Positions 16,528 through 24,180 of a stretch of DNA of 35,803 bases are shown here, piece after piece. The notes under the pieces were generated by a model. The model did no database searches. It had not been told where the DNA came from and saw only the letters and a program-made list of their open reading frames with translations. Position 1 is the stretch's first letter, and each line of letters opens with the position of its first letter. The stretch comes from Acidobacteriota bacterium (GTDB taxonomy: Bacteria > Acidobacteriota > Thermoanaerobaculia > Multivoradales > JAHEKO01), in assembly GCA_029862975.1 (NCBI GenBank), contig JAOTWP010000031.1, positions 1 through 35,803 on the forward strand. The letters run 5' to 3'. The translations under genes were made by a program, and so were the position numbers.

Positions 16528-18156
16528 CTACTCCTGCTCCACCCAGTTGTCGACGGACATCACGTTCGTCAGGCCGTCGGGCCAGATGTAGCCGTCGGGC
16601 CAGATGTAGCCGTCGGGCCAGATGTAGCCGTCCGGCCAGATGTAACCGTCCGGCCAGATGTAACCGTCGGGCCAGATGTAGCCGTCGGGCCAGATGTAGC
16701 CGTCCGGCCAGATGTAGCCGTCGGCGCCGATGTAGCCGCCGTCCCAGAGGTAGCTCTCCCAGCCCTCGACGTAGTAGGTCCCGTCCTCGGCCTGGTGCGC
16801 GCGGCCGCCGAAGTGGTCCGGCCCCGCGAGGTCCGCCGCGACGTCGAGCCCGCGGTTGCCGCAGTCGTCGAGCCCGCCGTACACCGCGGCGTAGGCGTCG
16901 ACGAGCCCGGCGCCCTGCTGGAAGACGCTGTAGGCGAGGTTGCCTTCCGCGTCCCGCGCCGGCCGCGCCGTCGACATCAGGCGGCACTTGACCTCGTCCG
17001 GAGTCAGCCCGGGCTCGGCCTGGAGCAGAAGCGCCGCGGCCCCGGAGACGACGGCGGCGGCCTGCGAGGTGCCGGACATCGTGAAGTACTTGCCGCCGTC
17101 GTGGTACTCGGGGTGCTCCAGGGCGATCTGCGAGTGCTTGTCCATCAGCGCCGCCAGATGCCCGCCCGGCGCCACGACTTCGGGCTTGACGAAGCCCTCG
17201 TAGGTCGGGCCCGCCGCCGAGAAGGAGGCCAGGAAGTCGTCCCCGCCGTCGGTGGTCAGGGCGTCGGACATCGCTCCGACCGTGATCACGTAGGGGACGT
17301 TCCCGGGCACGCCGATGGTCATCGGATCGGGTCCCGTGTTGCCGGCCGAGGCCACGACCACGATGCCCTCCTGCCAGGCCGCCATGACCGCCTGGTTGAG
17401 CGGATCGTCCCAGTAGTGGGAGACCGGCTCGGCCCCGAACGACAGGTTGAGGACGCGGATCCCGTACTCGGCGCGATGGCTCACGATCCAGTCGAGCCCG
17501 CGGATGACGTCGGCGTAGCTGCCGGCGCCGTCGTCCGCGAAGGCCTTCACGGCCACCAGGTCGGCCTCGGGGGCCATGCCGTTCGGCGTGGTCCCCGAGC
17601 CGGCCACCTGGTCGTTGAGGATGATGCTCTGCACGTGGCTGCCGTGACCGAAGCCGTCGCTGTCGGCGTTCGTCGGCAGCTCTTGGTCGGCGACGGCGTC
17701 GTAGTGGGCCAGCAACCGGTCCTCGTCGCCCGCCTTCTTGTCGAATCCGGTGTCGAGCACGGCGACGGTCACGCCGTAGCCCGTGATGCCTTCCTCGAAC
17801 AGGCGATCGGCGCCGGCGACCGCCGGATAGGCCGTCGCGGGCGCGCTGCCGTTACCGTTGCTTTCGTCGTCGAGACTCACGGCGCGGTTGTCATGGACGC
17901 GGCCGATTCCCGCGTGGCCGCGCACCGCCGCGAGCTGGCGCTCGGTCAGGCGCGCGCCGACCGCGCGGATGATGCCGAGCTCGTGGGTGACCTCGCCGCC
18001 GGCCGCGAGGACCGCCGCCGCGGCCGTCTCGAGGCTGTCGCCCTGGACGAGAACGTGCCGGGTGGGCGCCGCCGGCCGGAGGTCTACGGGGCCGGCCACC
18101 AGGGCGAGAATCGGGAAACTCAGGATCAGCAAAGAACTCTTCGGAAGACAGCGCAT
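16528..18156 (-). CDS. Secreted subtilisin-family (S8) serine protease with tandem DGYIWP tail
   Basis: A 542-residue protein with a signal peptide (residues 1 to about 22), an I9-like pro-region (about 30-95) and a peptidase S8 domain (about 115-440). The triad is complete: D135 in VAVLDTGFD, H171 in DGFGHGSHV and S364 in MSGTSQAAAVVSGAAAL. N273 (VASAGNTGP) forms the oxyanion hole. The C-terminal extension (about 441-542) contains EDGTYYVEGWESYLW, then ten six-residue repeats (about 469-528) of which eight are exactly YIWPDG, ending SVDNWVEQE. The aromatic repeats resemble in style the WGD-type tails seen in other subtilases of environmental bacteria and may mediate surface attachment, ligand binding or secretion; that is inference. 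The ATG at 18156 has AAGGAG 8 nt upstream. Confidence 0.93.
   Translation of the reverse strand: MRCLPKSSLLILSFPILALVAGPVDLRPAAPTRHVLVQGDSLETAAAAVLAAGGEVTHELGIIRAVGARLTERQLAAVRGHAGIGRVHDNRAVSLDDESNGNGSAPATAYPAVAGADRLFEEGITGYGVTVAVLDTGFDKKAGDEDRLLAHYDAVADQELPTNADSDGFGHGSHVQSIILNDQVAGSGTTPNGMAPEADLVAVKAFADDGAGSYADVIRGLDWIVSHRAEYGIRVLNLSFGAEPVSHYWDDPLNQAVMAAWQEGIVVVASAGNTGPDPMTIGVPGNVPYVITVGAMSDALTTDGGDDFLASFSAAGPTYEGFVKPEVVAPGGHLAALMDKHSQIALEHPEYHDGGKYFTMSGTSQAAAVVSGAAALLLQAEPGLTPDEVKCRLMSTARPARDAEGNLAYSVFQQGAGLVDAYAAVYGGLDDCGNRGLDVAADLAGPDHFGGRAHQAEDGTYYVEGWESYLWDGGYIGADGYIWPDGYIWPDGYIWPDGYIWPDGYIWPDGYIWPDGYIWPDGYIWPDGLTNVMSVDNWVEQE
16573..16752 (-). repeat. 18-bp coding tandem repeat (10 units) in the subtilase tail
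   Basis: Plus-strand unit gccgtcgggccagatgta, 18 bp. Units 1-8 (16573-16716) encode the same hexapeptide and differ only at silent positions (tcg/tcc and gcc/acc). Unit 9 (16717-16734) and unit 10 (16735-16752) are diverged, encoding YIGADG and YLWDGG. The gradient from diverged to near-identical units toward the C-terminus suggests expansion from the N-terminal side by slippage or unequal recombination. Confidence 0.95.
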
Positions 18157-18340
18157 GGGATGACTCCTTCACGATTGCCGGCGCGCCATCGCGCACCGAG
18201 TGTCGGCGAGCCCCTGCGACCGGACGCAGGGCCGCCCTTGCCACGTGCCTGCTCTACGGCTCTTTGGCGCTTCCAGGGTTCAACTGTCTTTCCTCTACCC
18301 TTGTAAGGAGCCGCGGCAGGGATCTTTTTCCCACGCCCGA

Positions 18341-18346
18341 TATGAT
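18341..18346 (+). promoter_or_regulatory. Possible -10 element (TATGAT) upstream of the secreted-protein genes
   Basis: TATGAT lies 87 nt before the ATG at 18433, in the 276-nt divergent region shared with the subtilase gene. The upstream ATCTTTTTC stretch is the only AT-rich part of that region. No good -35 box is seen at standard spacing. I see no gene in this gap. Confidence 0.28.
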
Positions 18347-18432
18347 GGCGGGACTCGGCGCCATCTCCCGAGCGATGGCGTCGAGGCCGCGAGCCGCCGC
18401 CCATGCACCGACGACCTGCAAGGAGAGCTCCG

Positions 18433-18924
18433 ATGTCCCGCCAAATCGCCCTAGCCTTCGGCTGCTGGCTGCTGTTCGCCGGCGCCGCCATCTCCCAGCT
18501 CTACCCGCCCGTGGAGGCGTTCACGCCCGCGGGCTCGGAGGAGACCTCGATCGCGCTCCTGCCCGCCGGCACGCCGGGCGGCGCCAGCGAGCTCGCGTAC
18601 GCCTCGCACTGCCTCGACACGAGCCCGCGCCAGGGCCTCGTCGCCCTCGAATGGAGCCCCGGCGAGCGGCTCGGCACGGCCCGGCGGATCGACGTCACGA
18701 AGCTCCACGAAGGCTTCGCGACCGGCCGCTTCGATGCGACGCGCAAGCTCGCGGCGGACGTCCGGGCCGTGAGCCTTCAGGATCCCGAGCCGGGCATCTA
18801 CTACTACTGGCGCGTTCTCGAAGAGACCCCCGCGGGCTGGATCTCGAGTCCGGTGGCGCGCTTCGAGGCTCCGGTCTGCCCTTCCGACGGCCCCGTCTTC
18901 GATCGCTCGGAAACCGAGGAGTAG
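18433..18924 (+). CDS. Secreted hypothetical protein, 163 aa
   Basis: Start chosen at 18433 because AGGAG lies 7 nt upstream and the product then begins with a clean signal peptide, MSRQIALAFGCWLLFAGAAIS. An in-frame ATG at 18403 would add an Arg-rich prefix and is less likely. The mature part is beta-strand-like. The closing segment GIYYYWRVLEETPAGWISSP resembles a fibronectin-III-like or sugar-binding strand pattern, but I do not recognise a family. Two cysteines (CLDT and PVCPSDG) may form a disulfide. Its stop is 4 nt before the next gene, whose ribosome site lies inside this gene's last codons, so both are probably made together. Confidence 0.8.
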   Translation: MSRQIALAFGCWLLFAGAAISQLYPPVEAFTPAGSEETSIALLPAGTPGGASELAYASHCLDTSPRQGLVALEWSPGERLGTARRIDVTKLHEGFATGRFDATRKLAADVRAVSLQDPEPGIYYYWRVLEETPAGWISSPVARFEAPVCPSDGPVFDRSETEE

Positions 18925-18928
18925 GACC

Positions 18929-21322
18929 ATGCCGACACCCATCCACCGCCGGATCCAGAGTCTCTCTCTCTTCCTCCTCGCGCTCGCCGTGATCGCCGCC
19001 CCGGCGCCCGGCGCGGCGAGCCCGATCGACGTCACGTTCGAGGACGTCAACCCCGACCAGTCCGACACCGACCCCAGCGACCCCGACGGGGCGACCGGCG
19101 GCCGCGTCAACGGGCTGGCGATCCATCCCACGGACAACCAGATCCTCTACGCCGCCAGCGAGTGGGGCGGCATCTACAGCTCCGCCGACGGCGGCCTCAA
19201 CTGGGCTCGCCTCGACGGCCACCTGCCGGCGGTCACCTGGGACGTGGAGATCGACCCCAGCTCCCCCAGCCGGGTCTACGCCACCTCCTTCTTCGACGGC
19301 AAGATCGCGTCGCTGGCCGGCATCAACGTCAGCACCGACAGCGGCGCCACCTGGACGAAGCCCGCCACCGCGGCGCCGCCCGGCGGGTTCTGCAGCAACC
19401 CCCTCGACGAGACCGAGCCCAGCGCCTTCGGCATCTCGATCGACCCGGCCAACAGCGCCAACGTCTTCATCGGCACGAGCTGCGGACTTGCGACCAGCAC
19501 GAACTCGGGCGTCACCTGGACCTACCGCGACCCGACGGGGCCGGCGGGCTCGGCGACCCGGATCTGGGACGTGCTGGCGCTCGGCGGCGGCGTCGTCCAC
19601 GTCTGCGGCGACGACGGCAGCCTGCGCTCCGACGATGGCGGCGTCACCTGGGTGGCCGGCACGGGCCTGCCCTCGGGACGTTGCTCCCTGGCCGTGTCTC
19701 CGGACGAGTCGTACGTCCTGCTGGCGGTCGTCGGCACGACGATCTACGAAACGCAGAACGGCGGCGCCGTGGGCGGCCCCACCTGGGGCCAGACGCGGAC
19801 CAATCCCACCCCCCAGGGGCGCATTCCCTTCGTGGCGACGAATCAGCGCTCCGCCGCCAACGCCTGGGACCTCTGGTTCGGGGACGTCTCGCTCTTCCGC
19901 GTCGGCTGCACCACGCCGACGCCGCCGCTGCCCGGGGGACCGCCGCGCTGCGGCACCGGCAACAGCCCGCCCTGGGCCGGGGGGTTCACCCGCGCCGTCG
20001 GCGGCCACGACGACACGGGCGCCATCCTCTTCGATTCCGAGGCCGCCACCGACGCCTGCCCGGTGCTCTTCTCGTCCGACGGCGGCGTCTACTACAACAC
20101 CGACGCGACGGCCGACTGCCACAACCCCAACTGGGAGCAGCCGGACGTCACGCCGCACGGCCTGTGGCCGTGGACGATGAGCGGCGCCGATCAGCCGGGA
20201 GCGGTCGACGAGGACCTCTACTTCGGCAACCAGGACAACGGCGTCTTCGGCACCGTCGACGCCGGCTCGGCGATGCCGACCTGGCACAACGAGATCTGCT
20301 GCGACGGCTTCGACACGGCGGCCGAGCCGGCGGGGATCGTCTACACGGTCTGCTGCTTCGGCGGCGGCGGCCGCGCGACGCGGGCCTTCCGCGGCGGCCC
20401 CGGCTTTTCCGCCGTCTCCGAGATCGACTACCCGCCCAGCGGCCTCTTGCCCGGCTTCGAGTACCCAGATTCCTTCGTCTCCTGGGCGCCGCTTTCCTAC
20501 GTCACCATCAGCATCAACTGCAGCCCCCCGAACGGCGGCTGCCAGAGCGCCGACGGCGGGGTCTTCATCACCACGAACATCGACGCCAACCCGGTCGTCT
20601 GGACCGAGCTCGGCAACGCCACGGAACCGCCGACGAACAACATCTGCGGGGTCTACGCCGGCGTGAACGGAGCGGGGACTCCCACGTTCTACGCGCAGAG
20701 CGGGGTCTGCAGCAGCAGCGGCACGGGCGACCGGATCTTCCGCTTCACGGGCACCAATCCCGGCGGGTCCTGGACCGAGATCTTTCTCCCGGCGGGTGGC
20801 TTCGGGGTGTTCGCGGTGGACGCGAGCGACCCGAGCCTCCTGCTCGCGTCCGGCCTGACGAGCGCCGGCGGCGGCATGTACCGCTCCACCGACGCCGGCG
20901 CCACCTGGACCTCGCTGCCCGATCTGGACGCTTTCATGACCCACTTCGGTGCGTTCCAGTTCCGCAACACGCGCGGCCCCAGCGACTTCACCGGGTTTTT
21001 CGGCTACTGGCAGCCGAGTCTCGTCGGCATCGACCCCAACAGCAACGCCATGGTGGCGGGAGGGCAGGACTCCGGCATCTTCCTGAGCCTCGACGACGGG
21101 GCGAACTGGGAGCTCATCACCGACCCGTTGTCCTCGAACACCTCGGGCATTCCCCACCTTCCGCGGCCGCGCTACGCCTATTTCGATTCGGACGGCGCCG
21201 GCACCACGGCGCTCTACGTCGCTTCGCAGGGACGCGGCATCTGGCGCGTCAACCTGCCGCTGATCTTCGCCGACGGCTTCGAGAGCGGCGACACCTCGGC
21301 CTGGTCGAACACGGTGCCCTAG
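18929..21322 (+). CDS. Secreted BNR/sortilin-like repeat protein with GFESGDTSAWS C-terminus
   Basis: A 797-residue exported protein (signal peptide to about residue 30, PGAAS|PID). The repeated Asp-box pattern SxDxGxxW appears many times: SSADGGLNWARL, STDSGATWTKP, STNSGVTWTY, RSDDGGVTWVAG, RSTDAGATWTSL and SLDDGANWELI. This indicates a multi-bladed propeller like sortilin/VPS10 or photosystem-stability-factor-type proteins. A Cys-rich insertion (EICCDGF and YTVCCFGGGG) sits near residues 455-480. The end, PLIFADGFESGDTSAWSNTVP, is a recurrent C-terminal signature I associate with exported proteins of Acidobacteriota and some Gammaproteobacteria; its role is not established to my knowledge. 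GAGGAG overlapping the previous stop serves as ribosome site. The function is unknown; glycan or protein binding is the usual propeller role. Confidence 0.85.
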   Translation: MPTPIHRRIQSLSLFLLALAVIAAPAPGAASPIDVTFEDVNPDQSDTDPSDPDGATGGRVNGLAIHPTDNQILYAASEWGGIYSSADGGLNWARLDGHLPAVTWDVEIDPSSPSRVYATSFFDGKIASLAGINVSTDSGATWTKPATAAPPGGFCSNPLDETEPSAFGISIDPANSANVFIGTSCGLATSTNSGVTWTYRDPTGPAGSATRIWDVLALGGGVVHVCGDDGSLRSDDGGVTWVAGTGLPSGRCSLAVSPDESYVLLAVVGTTIYETQNGGAVGGPTWGQTRTNPTPQGRIPFVATNQRSAANAWDLWFGDVSLFRVGCTTPTPPLPGGPPRCGTGNSPPWAGGFTRAVGGHDDTGAILFDSEAATDACPVLFSSDGGVYYNTDATADCHNPNWEQPDVTPHGLWPWTMSGADQPGAVDEDLYFGNQDNGVFGTVDAGSAMPTWHNEICCDGFDTAAEPAGIVYTVCCFGGGGRATRAFRGGPGFSAVSEIDYPPSGLLPGFEYPDSFVSWAPLSYVTISINCSPPNGGCQSADGGVFITTNIDANPVVWTELGNATEPPTNNICGVYAGVNGAGTPTFYAQSGVCSSSGTGDRIFRFTGTNPGGSWTEIFLPAGGFGVFAVDASDPSLLLASGLTSAGGGMYRSTDAGATWTSLPDLDAFMTHFGAFQFRNTRGPSDFTGFFGYWQPSLVGIDPNSNAMVAGGQDSGIFLSLDDGANWELITDPLSSNTSGIPHLPRPRYAYFDSDGAGTTALYVASQGRGIWRVNLPLIFADGFESGDTSAWSNTVP

Positions 21323-21405
21323 CTGCCCTTCGGTAGAGCCTCCCGGGCCGGTTCCCCCGACCGGTCCGGCGCGGCGGCCGGCTCGCCATCGCCCGCGCCA
21401 CGCGC

Positions 21406-21411
21406 TACGAT
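21406..21411 (+). promoter_or_regulatory. Possible -10 element (TACGAT) upstream of the small lipoprotein gene
   Basis: TACGAT lies 60 nt before the ATG at 21471, in a 148-nt gap that otherwise shows nothing. The -35 region is not recognisable. Confidence 0.25.
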
Positions 21412-21470
21412 CGGCGGGCCGACGCCGGCCCCGAGGCCGGCTGGCCGGCGACGGAAAGCGACGGCACGTC

Positions 21471-21905
21471 ATGCGGAGGCGGTGGAAGAAGAGCGCGCGC
21501 GGGGTCCTCCTCCTGGGGATCGCTCTCCTCGTCCTGCCTGGATGCGACACCTCGCCGACGGGGCTCGAGGGCGGCACCCAGGTCTTCCAGGGCACGGTCG
21601 CCGTCGGCGGCCGGTCGTCGCACGACTTCACGGTCACCAGCGCCGGGGGGATCCGGGTCGAGGTGGAGAGCCTCGTGGCCGACCCGCCGCTGCCCGAGGG
21701 CATCACCCCCTCGCTGGGCTTCGGCCTCGGACAGCGCGCTGAGAACGGCGACTGCGCGGCGACCTTCCGGACCTCGATCCGGGAGGGCACGAACCTCGCC
21801 TTCGGCCTCCAGGAAGGCGCGTACTGCATCGTCCTCGCCGACAACGGCACGCTCGAGGAGGAATCGACCCGCACCTACTCGGTCCTCGTGCGGATCAGCG
21901 AGTAG
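21471..21905 (+). CDS. Small lipoprotein, 144 aa, function unknown
   Basis: A positively charged N-terminus (MRRRWKKSARG), a hydrophobic stretch and the lipobox LPGC (Cys25) mark it as an outer- or inner-membrane lipoprotein. The mature domain (about 110 residues) is a likely beta-sandwich: FQGTVAVGGRSSHDFTVTS followed by GGIRVEVESL, ending YCIVLADNG and TRTYSVLVRISE. This layout resembles pre-peptidase C-terminal-like or emp24-style small beta domains, but I do not assign a family. Two cysteines (DCAA and YCIV) may pair. It follows the secreted cluster and precedes the NuoEF-type gene by 82 nt, with no evident functional link to either. Confidence 0.78.
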   Translation: MRRRWKKSARGVLLLGIALLVLPGCDTSPTGLEGGTQVFQGTVAVGGRSSHDFTVTSAGGIRVEVESLVADPPLPEGITPSLGFGLGQRAENGDCAATFRTSIREGTNLAFGLQEGAYCIVLADNGTLEEESTRTYSVLVRISE

Positions 21906-21987
21906 GAGCCCGGGAGCCCCCAGGCTCGAACCGCGGGGCGGGCACGCGTTCGCGTGGTAGCCTTTTCGCACCTGCCCTCGCCCGTCC

Positions 21988-23505
21988 ATGCTGCCCAAGA
22001 ACGCCAGCCGCGAAGCGATCCTCGAGATCCTCGAAGACGAGGGCGGCCTGCGGGCCGGCGTCGCGGCACGGGTGGAGCGCCGGACCGGCGTGCCCGCGGC
22101 CGACGTCTACGGGGTGGCGACCTTCTACCACCTGCTCAACGACCCCGACGCCGGGGTCCGGGTCTGCCAGGGCCTCTCCTGCAAGATCGCCGGCTGCGAC
22201 GCGGAGATGGCACGGCTCGAGGCGGCGGGCACGAAGGCGGTCTACACCGCCTGTCTGGGGCGCTGCGACGTGGCCCCGGCGCTGTGGGACCCGCAAGTCG
22301 AGGCGGCGACGCCGGCGCCTCACTTCTCGCCGAGCGATCCGGACTTCGCGATCGATCTGCTGCGCCCCGACTGCCGCGAGTACCAGGCGTTCGCGGCGGC
22401 GCGCGAGCGCGGCGCCGAGTGGGTGCTCGCCGAGCTCGAGGCCTCGGGGCTGACCGGCCGCGGCGGCGCCGGCTTCCCGGCCCACATCAAGTGGCGCGGC
22501 GTGCGCGGCCAGCCGGTCGCGGAGCGCTACGTCGTGCTCAACGCCGACGAGGGCGAGCCCGGGACCTTCAAGGACCGCGAGGTGATCCTGCGCCGGCCGC
22601 ACCTGGTGGTCGAAGGCCTGGCGATCGCCGCCTACGCGCTGGCGGCCGGGGACGTCTACTGCTACGTCCGCGGCGAGTTCGGACACGTCAAGGCGGCGCT
22701 CGTCGCCGCGGTCGACGAGGCCCGGGCCGTGGGCGTCCTCGACCCGGCCGTCCGCTGGCACTTCGTCGACGGCCATGGGGCCTACATCTGCGGCGAGGAG
22801 ACGGCGCTGCTCGAGGCGCTCGAGGGCAAGCGCGGCATGCCGCGGATGAAGCCGCCCTTCCCGGTCGAGGTGGGCTTCCGCGGCAAGCCCACCCTGATCC
22901 AGAACGTCGAGACGATCGCCTGCCTGCCGGCGATCCTCGGTCGCGGCGGCGAGTGGTTCAGAAGCTCCGGCCGCACCCAACCGGGCTCCAAGCTCTACTG
23001 CCTCTCCGGCCACGTGGCGCGGCCCGGCGTCTACGAGGCGCCGATGGGCGTCTCGATGCGCGAGCTCCTCGCGCTCGCCGGCGGCGTCGTGGGCGAGCTC
23101 AAGGCCTTCTCGCCGGGCGGCGCCTCGAGCGGCTTCCTGCCCGCCGGCAAGATCGACGTGGCGATGGACTTCCAGGCGCTGGCCGCGGAGGGCAGCATGC
23201 TGGGCTCGGCCGGCGTCGTCGTGCTCAACGACACCGCCGACATGGTCGACGCGGCGCTCACCCAGGCCGTGTTCTTCGAGGACGAGTCGTGCGGCCAGTG
23301 CGCCCCCTGCCGCATCGGCACCCAGATCCTGCGCCAGGCGCTCGAGCGCTACCGCGACGAGGGCCGCGACCCGGAGACCCTCTCCTACGTCGCGGACGTA
23401 GCCTGGGGAATGCGCGAGGCTTCGATCTGCGGCCTCGGCCAGGCCGCCTCACTGCCGCTCGAGAGCGCCATGAAGTACTTCCCGGAAGAGTTCGGGCTCC
23501 CGTGA
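21988..23505 (+). CDS. nuoF: NuoE-NuoF fusion: NAD-linked diaphorase subunit, probably of formate dehydrogenase
   Basis: A 505-residue fusion. Residues 1 to about 125 are a NuoE-like thioredoxin-fold [2Fe-2S] domain with C60/C65 (VCQGLSC) and C89/C93 (CLGRC); its N-terminal helical part is complete enough to include the VYGVATFYHLL motif. Residues about 126-505 are NuoF: GRGGAGFPAHIKW for NADH, NADEGEPGTFKDRE for FMN, DGHGAYICGEETALLEALEG, and a [4Fe-4S] site formed by C435/C438/C441 (SCGQCAPCRIGT) and C481 (SICGLGQ). It passes electrons between NAD(H) and iron-sulfur clusters. No other complex I genes are nearby, whereas a NuoG-type formate dehydrogenase subunit lies at 29566. It is therefore best read as the diaphorase of an NAD-dependent formate dehydrogenase (FdsB-like); a hydrogenase diaphorase is the alternative. 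The ATG at 21988 has no clear ribosome site. Confidence 0.9.
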   Translation: MLPKNASREAILEILEDEGGLRAGVAARVERRTGVPAADVYGVATFYHLLNDPDAGVRVCQGLSCKIAGCDAEMARLEAAGTKAVYTACLGRCDVAPALWDPQVEAATPAPHFSPSDPDFAIDLLRPDCREYQAFAAARERGAEWVLAELEASGLTGRGGAGFPAHIKWRGVRGQPVAERYVVLNADEGEPGTFKDREVILRRPHLVVEGLAIAAYALAAGDVYCYVRGEFGHVKAALVAAVDEARAVGVLDPAVRWHFVDGHGAYICGEETALLEALEGKRGMPRMKPPFPVEVGFRGKPTLIQNVETIACLPAILGRGGEWFRSSGRTQPGSKLYCLSGHVARPGVYEAPMGVSMRELLALAGGVVGELKAFSPGGASSGFLPAGKIDVAMDFQALAAEGSMLGSAGVVVLNDTADMVDAALTQAVFFEDESCGQCAPCRIGTQILRQALERYRDEGRDPETLSYVADVAWGMREASICGLGQAASLPLESAMKYFPEEFGLP

Positions 23506-23530
23506 GCAAGGTGTGGATTCGGCTCGCGAA

Positions 23531-23547
23531 CGTCGTGCATCACGACG
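23531..23547. terminator. Short perfect hairpin between convergent genes
   Basis: CGTCGTG, loop CAT, CACGACG: a 7-bp perfect stem 25 nt after the NuoEF stop and before the end of the minus-strand hypothetical gene. There is no T-run on either side, so an intrinsic terminator role is only a guess from position. Confidence 0.3.
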
Positions 23548-23597
23548 AGATGTGAGCCCGGCGGGGATGCTTCGACTGCGGCCCCGCACCCGCGGCG

Positions 23598-24173
23598 TCA
23601 ATCGGAGTGCTCGCGAATCGCCGTGATGACTTCGTGACCCAGGTGGAACAACTTCGAGAACGGGTGACGGTCGTTGCCCAGCTCCTCTTCCGCACCTTCG
23701 GCGGTGAAGGTACCCTGCGGCGTCACGAAGTAGAAGACCACCCGCCCGTTGCCGGGCAGGGGAGTGCCCTCGGTCCGCGACGCCTGGCTCAGATACCCCT
23801 CGGCCGCGGCCGCGAGCTCCTTGGAGGCCTGAGCCACGGCCGACGTGGCGCCCGCGCCGATCACCCCTCCGCCGTTGCTGAAGTACAGGCTGGTCGTGCC
23901 GTCGACGATCGCCACGAGAGAGACGACCGCCCGCGGGTAGCCGGTCTCCATCAGGACGGCGAGGACCTCCGAATCACCGGCATTCGGCCTGCCGGCGTCA
24001 CGCGGCGTCAGGCTCAGAGCCATTCCGCGAAGACCGGAATAGGCGTCCGCGACCTCGTACTCGGGCGCCGAGGACGCACTCCCCGCATGCCCCGATGCAC
24101 CCGACAGAAGCGCACTGGCCAGGACGATCAAGCGACGGATCACCGTCAGACGAGACTTCAATCGAGAGGCCAC
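23598..24173 (-). CDS. Exported hypothetical protein, 191 aa
   Basis: GTG at 24173, 7 nt after the porB stop, gives a basic N-terminus (MASRLKSRLTVIRR) and a hydrophobic signal segment LIVLASALLSGASG. A second GTG at 24143 would also keep the signal peptide. The mature part has DGTTSLYFSNGGGVIGAG, a helical segment AVAQASKELAAAAEGYLSQA, and a strand-rich end VVFYFVTPQGTFTAEGAEEE. I do not recognise a family. Its base composition looks somewhat less GC-extreme than its neighbours. The tight spacing suggests it may be transcribed from the por operon, but an exported protein has no obvious role there. Confidence 0.7.
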   Translation of the reverse strand: MASRLKSRLTVIRRLIVLASALLSGASGHAGSASSAPEYEVADAYSGLRGMALSLTPRDAGRPNAGDSEVLAVLMETGYPRAVVSLVAIVDGTTSLYFSNGGGVIGAGATSAVAQASKELAAAAEGYLSQASRTEGTPLPGNGRVVFYFVTPQGTFTAEGAEEELGNDRHPFSKLFHLGHEVITAIREHSD

Positions 24174-24180
24174 GGCTTGC

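Noticed and set aside
11768..16591. Plus-strand open frame of about 1600 codons
   Set aside because: It lies antisense to the hybrid kinase and panE, has repetitive shadow-type composition, and no recognisable domain. Long antisense frames are expected at this GC content; the same applies to similar frames elsewhere in the window.
16573..16752. 18-bp repeats as a CRISPR or intergenic satellite
   Set aside because: Units are directly adjacent with no spacers, stay in frame and encode the subtilase tail.
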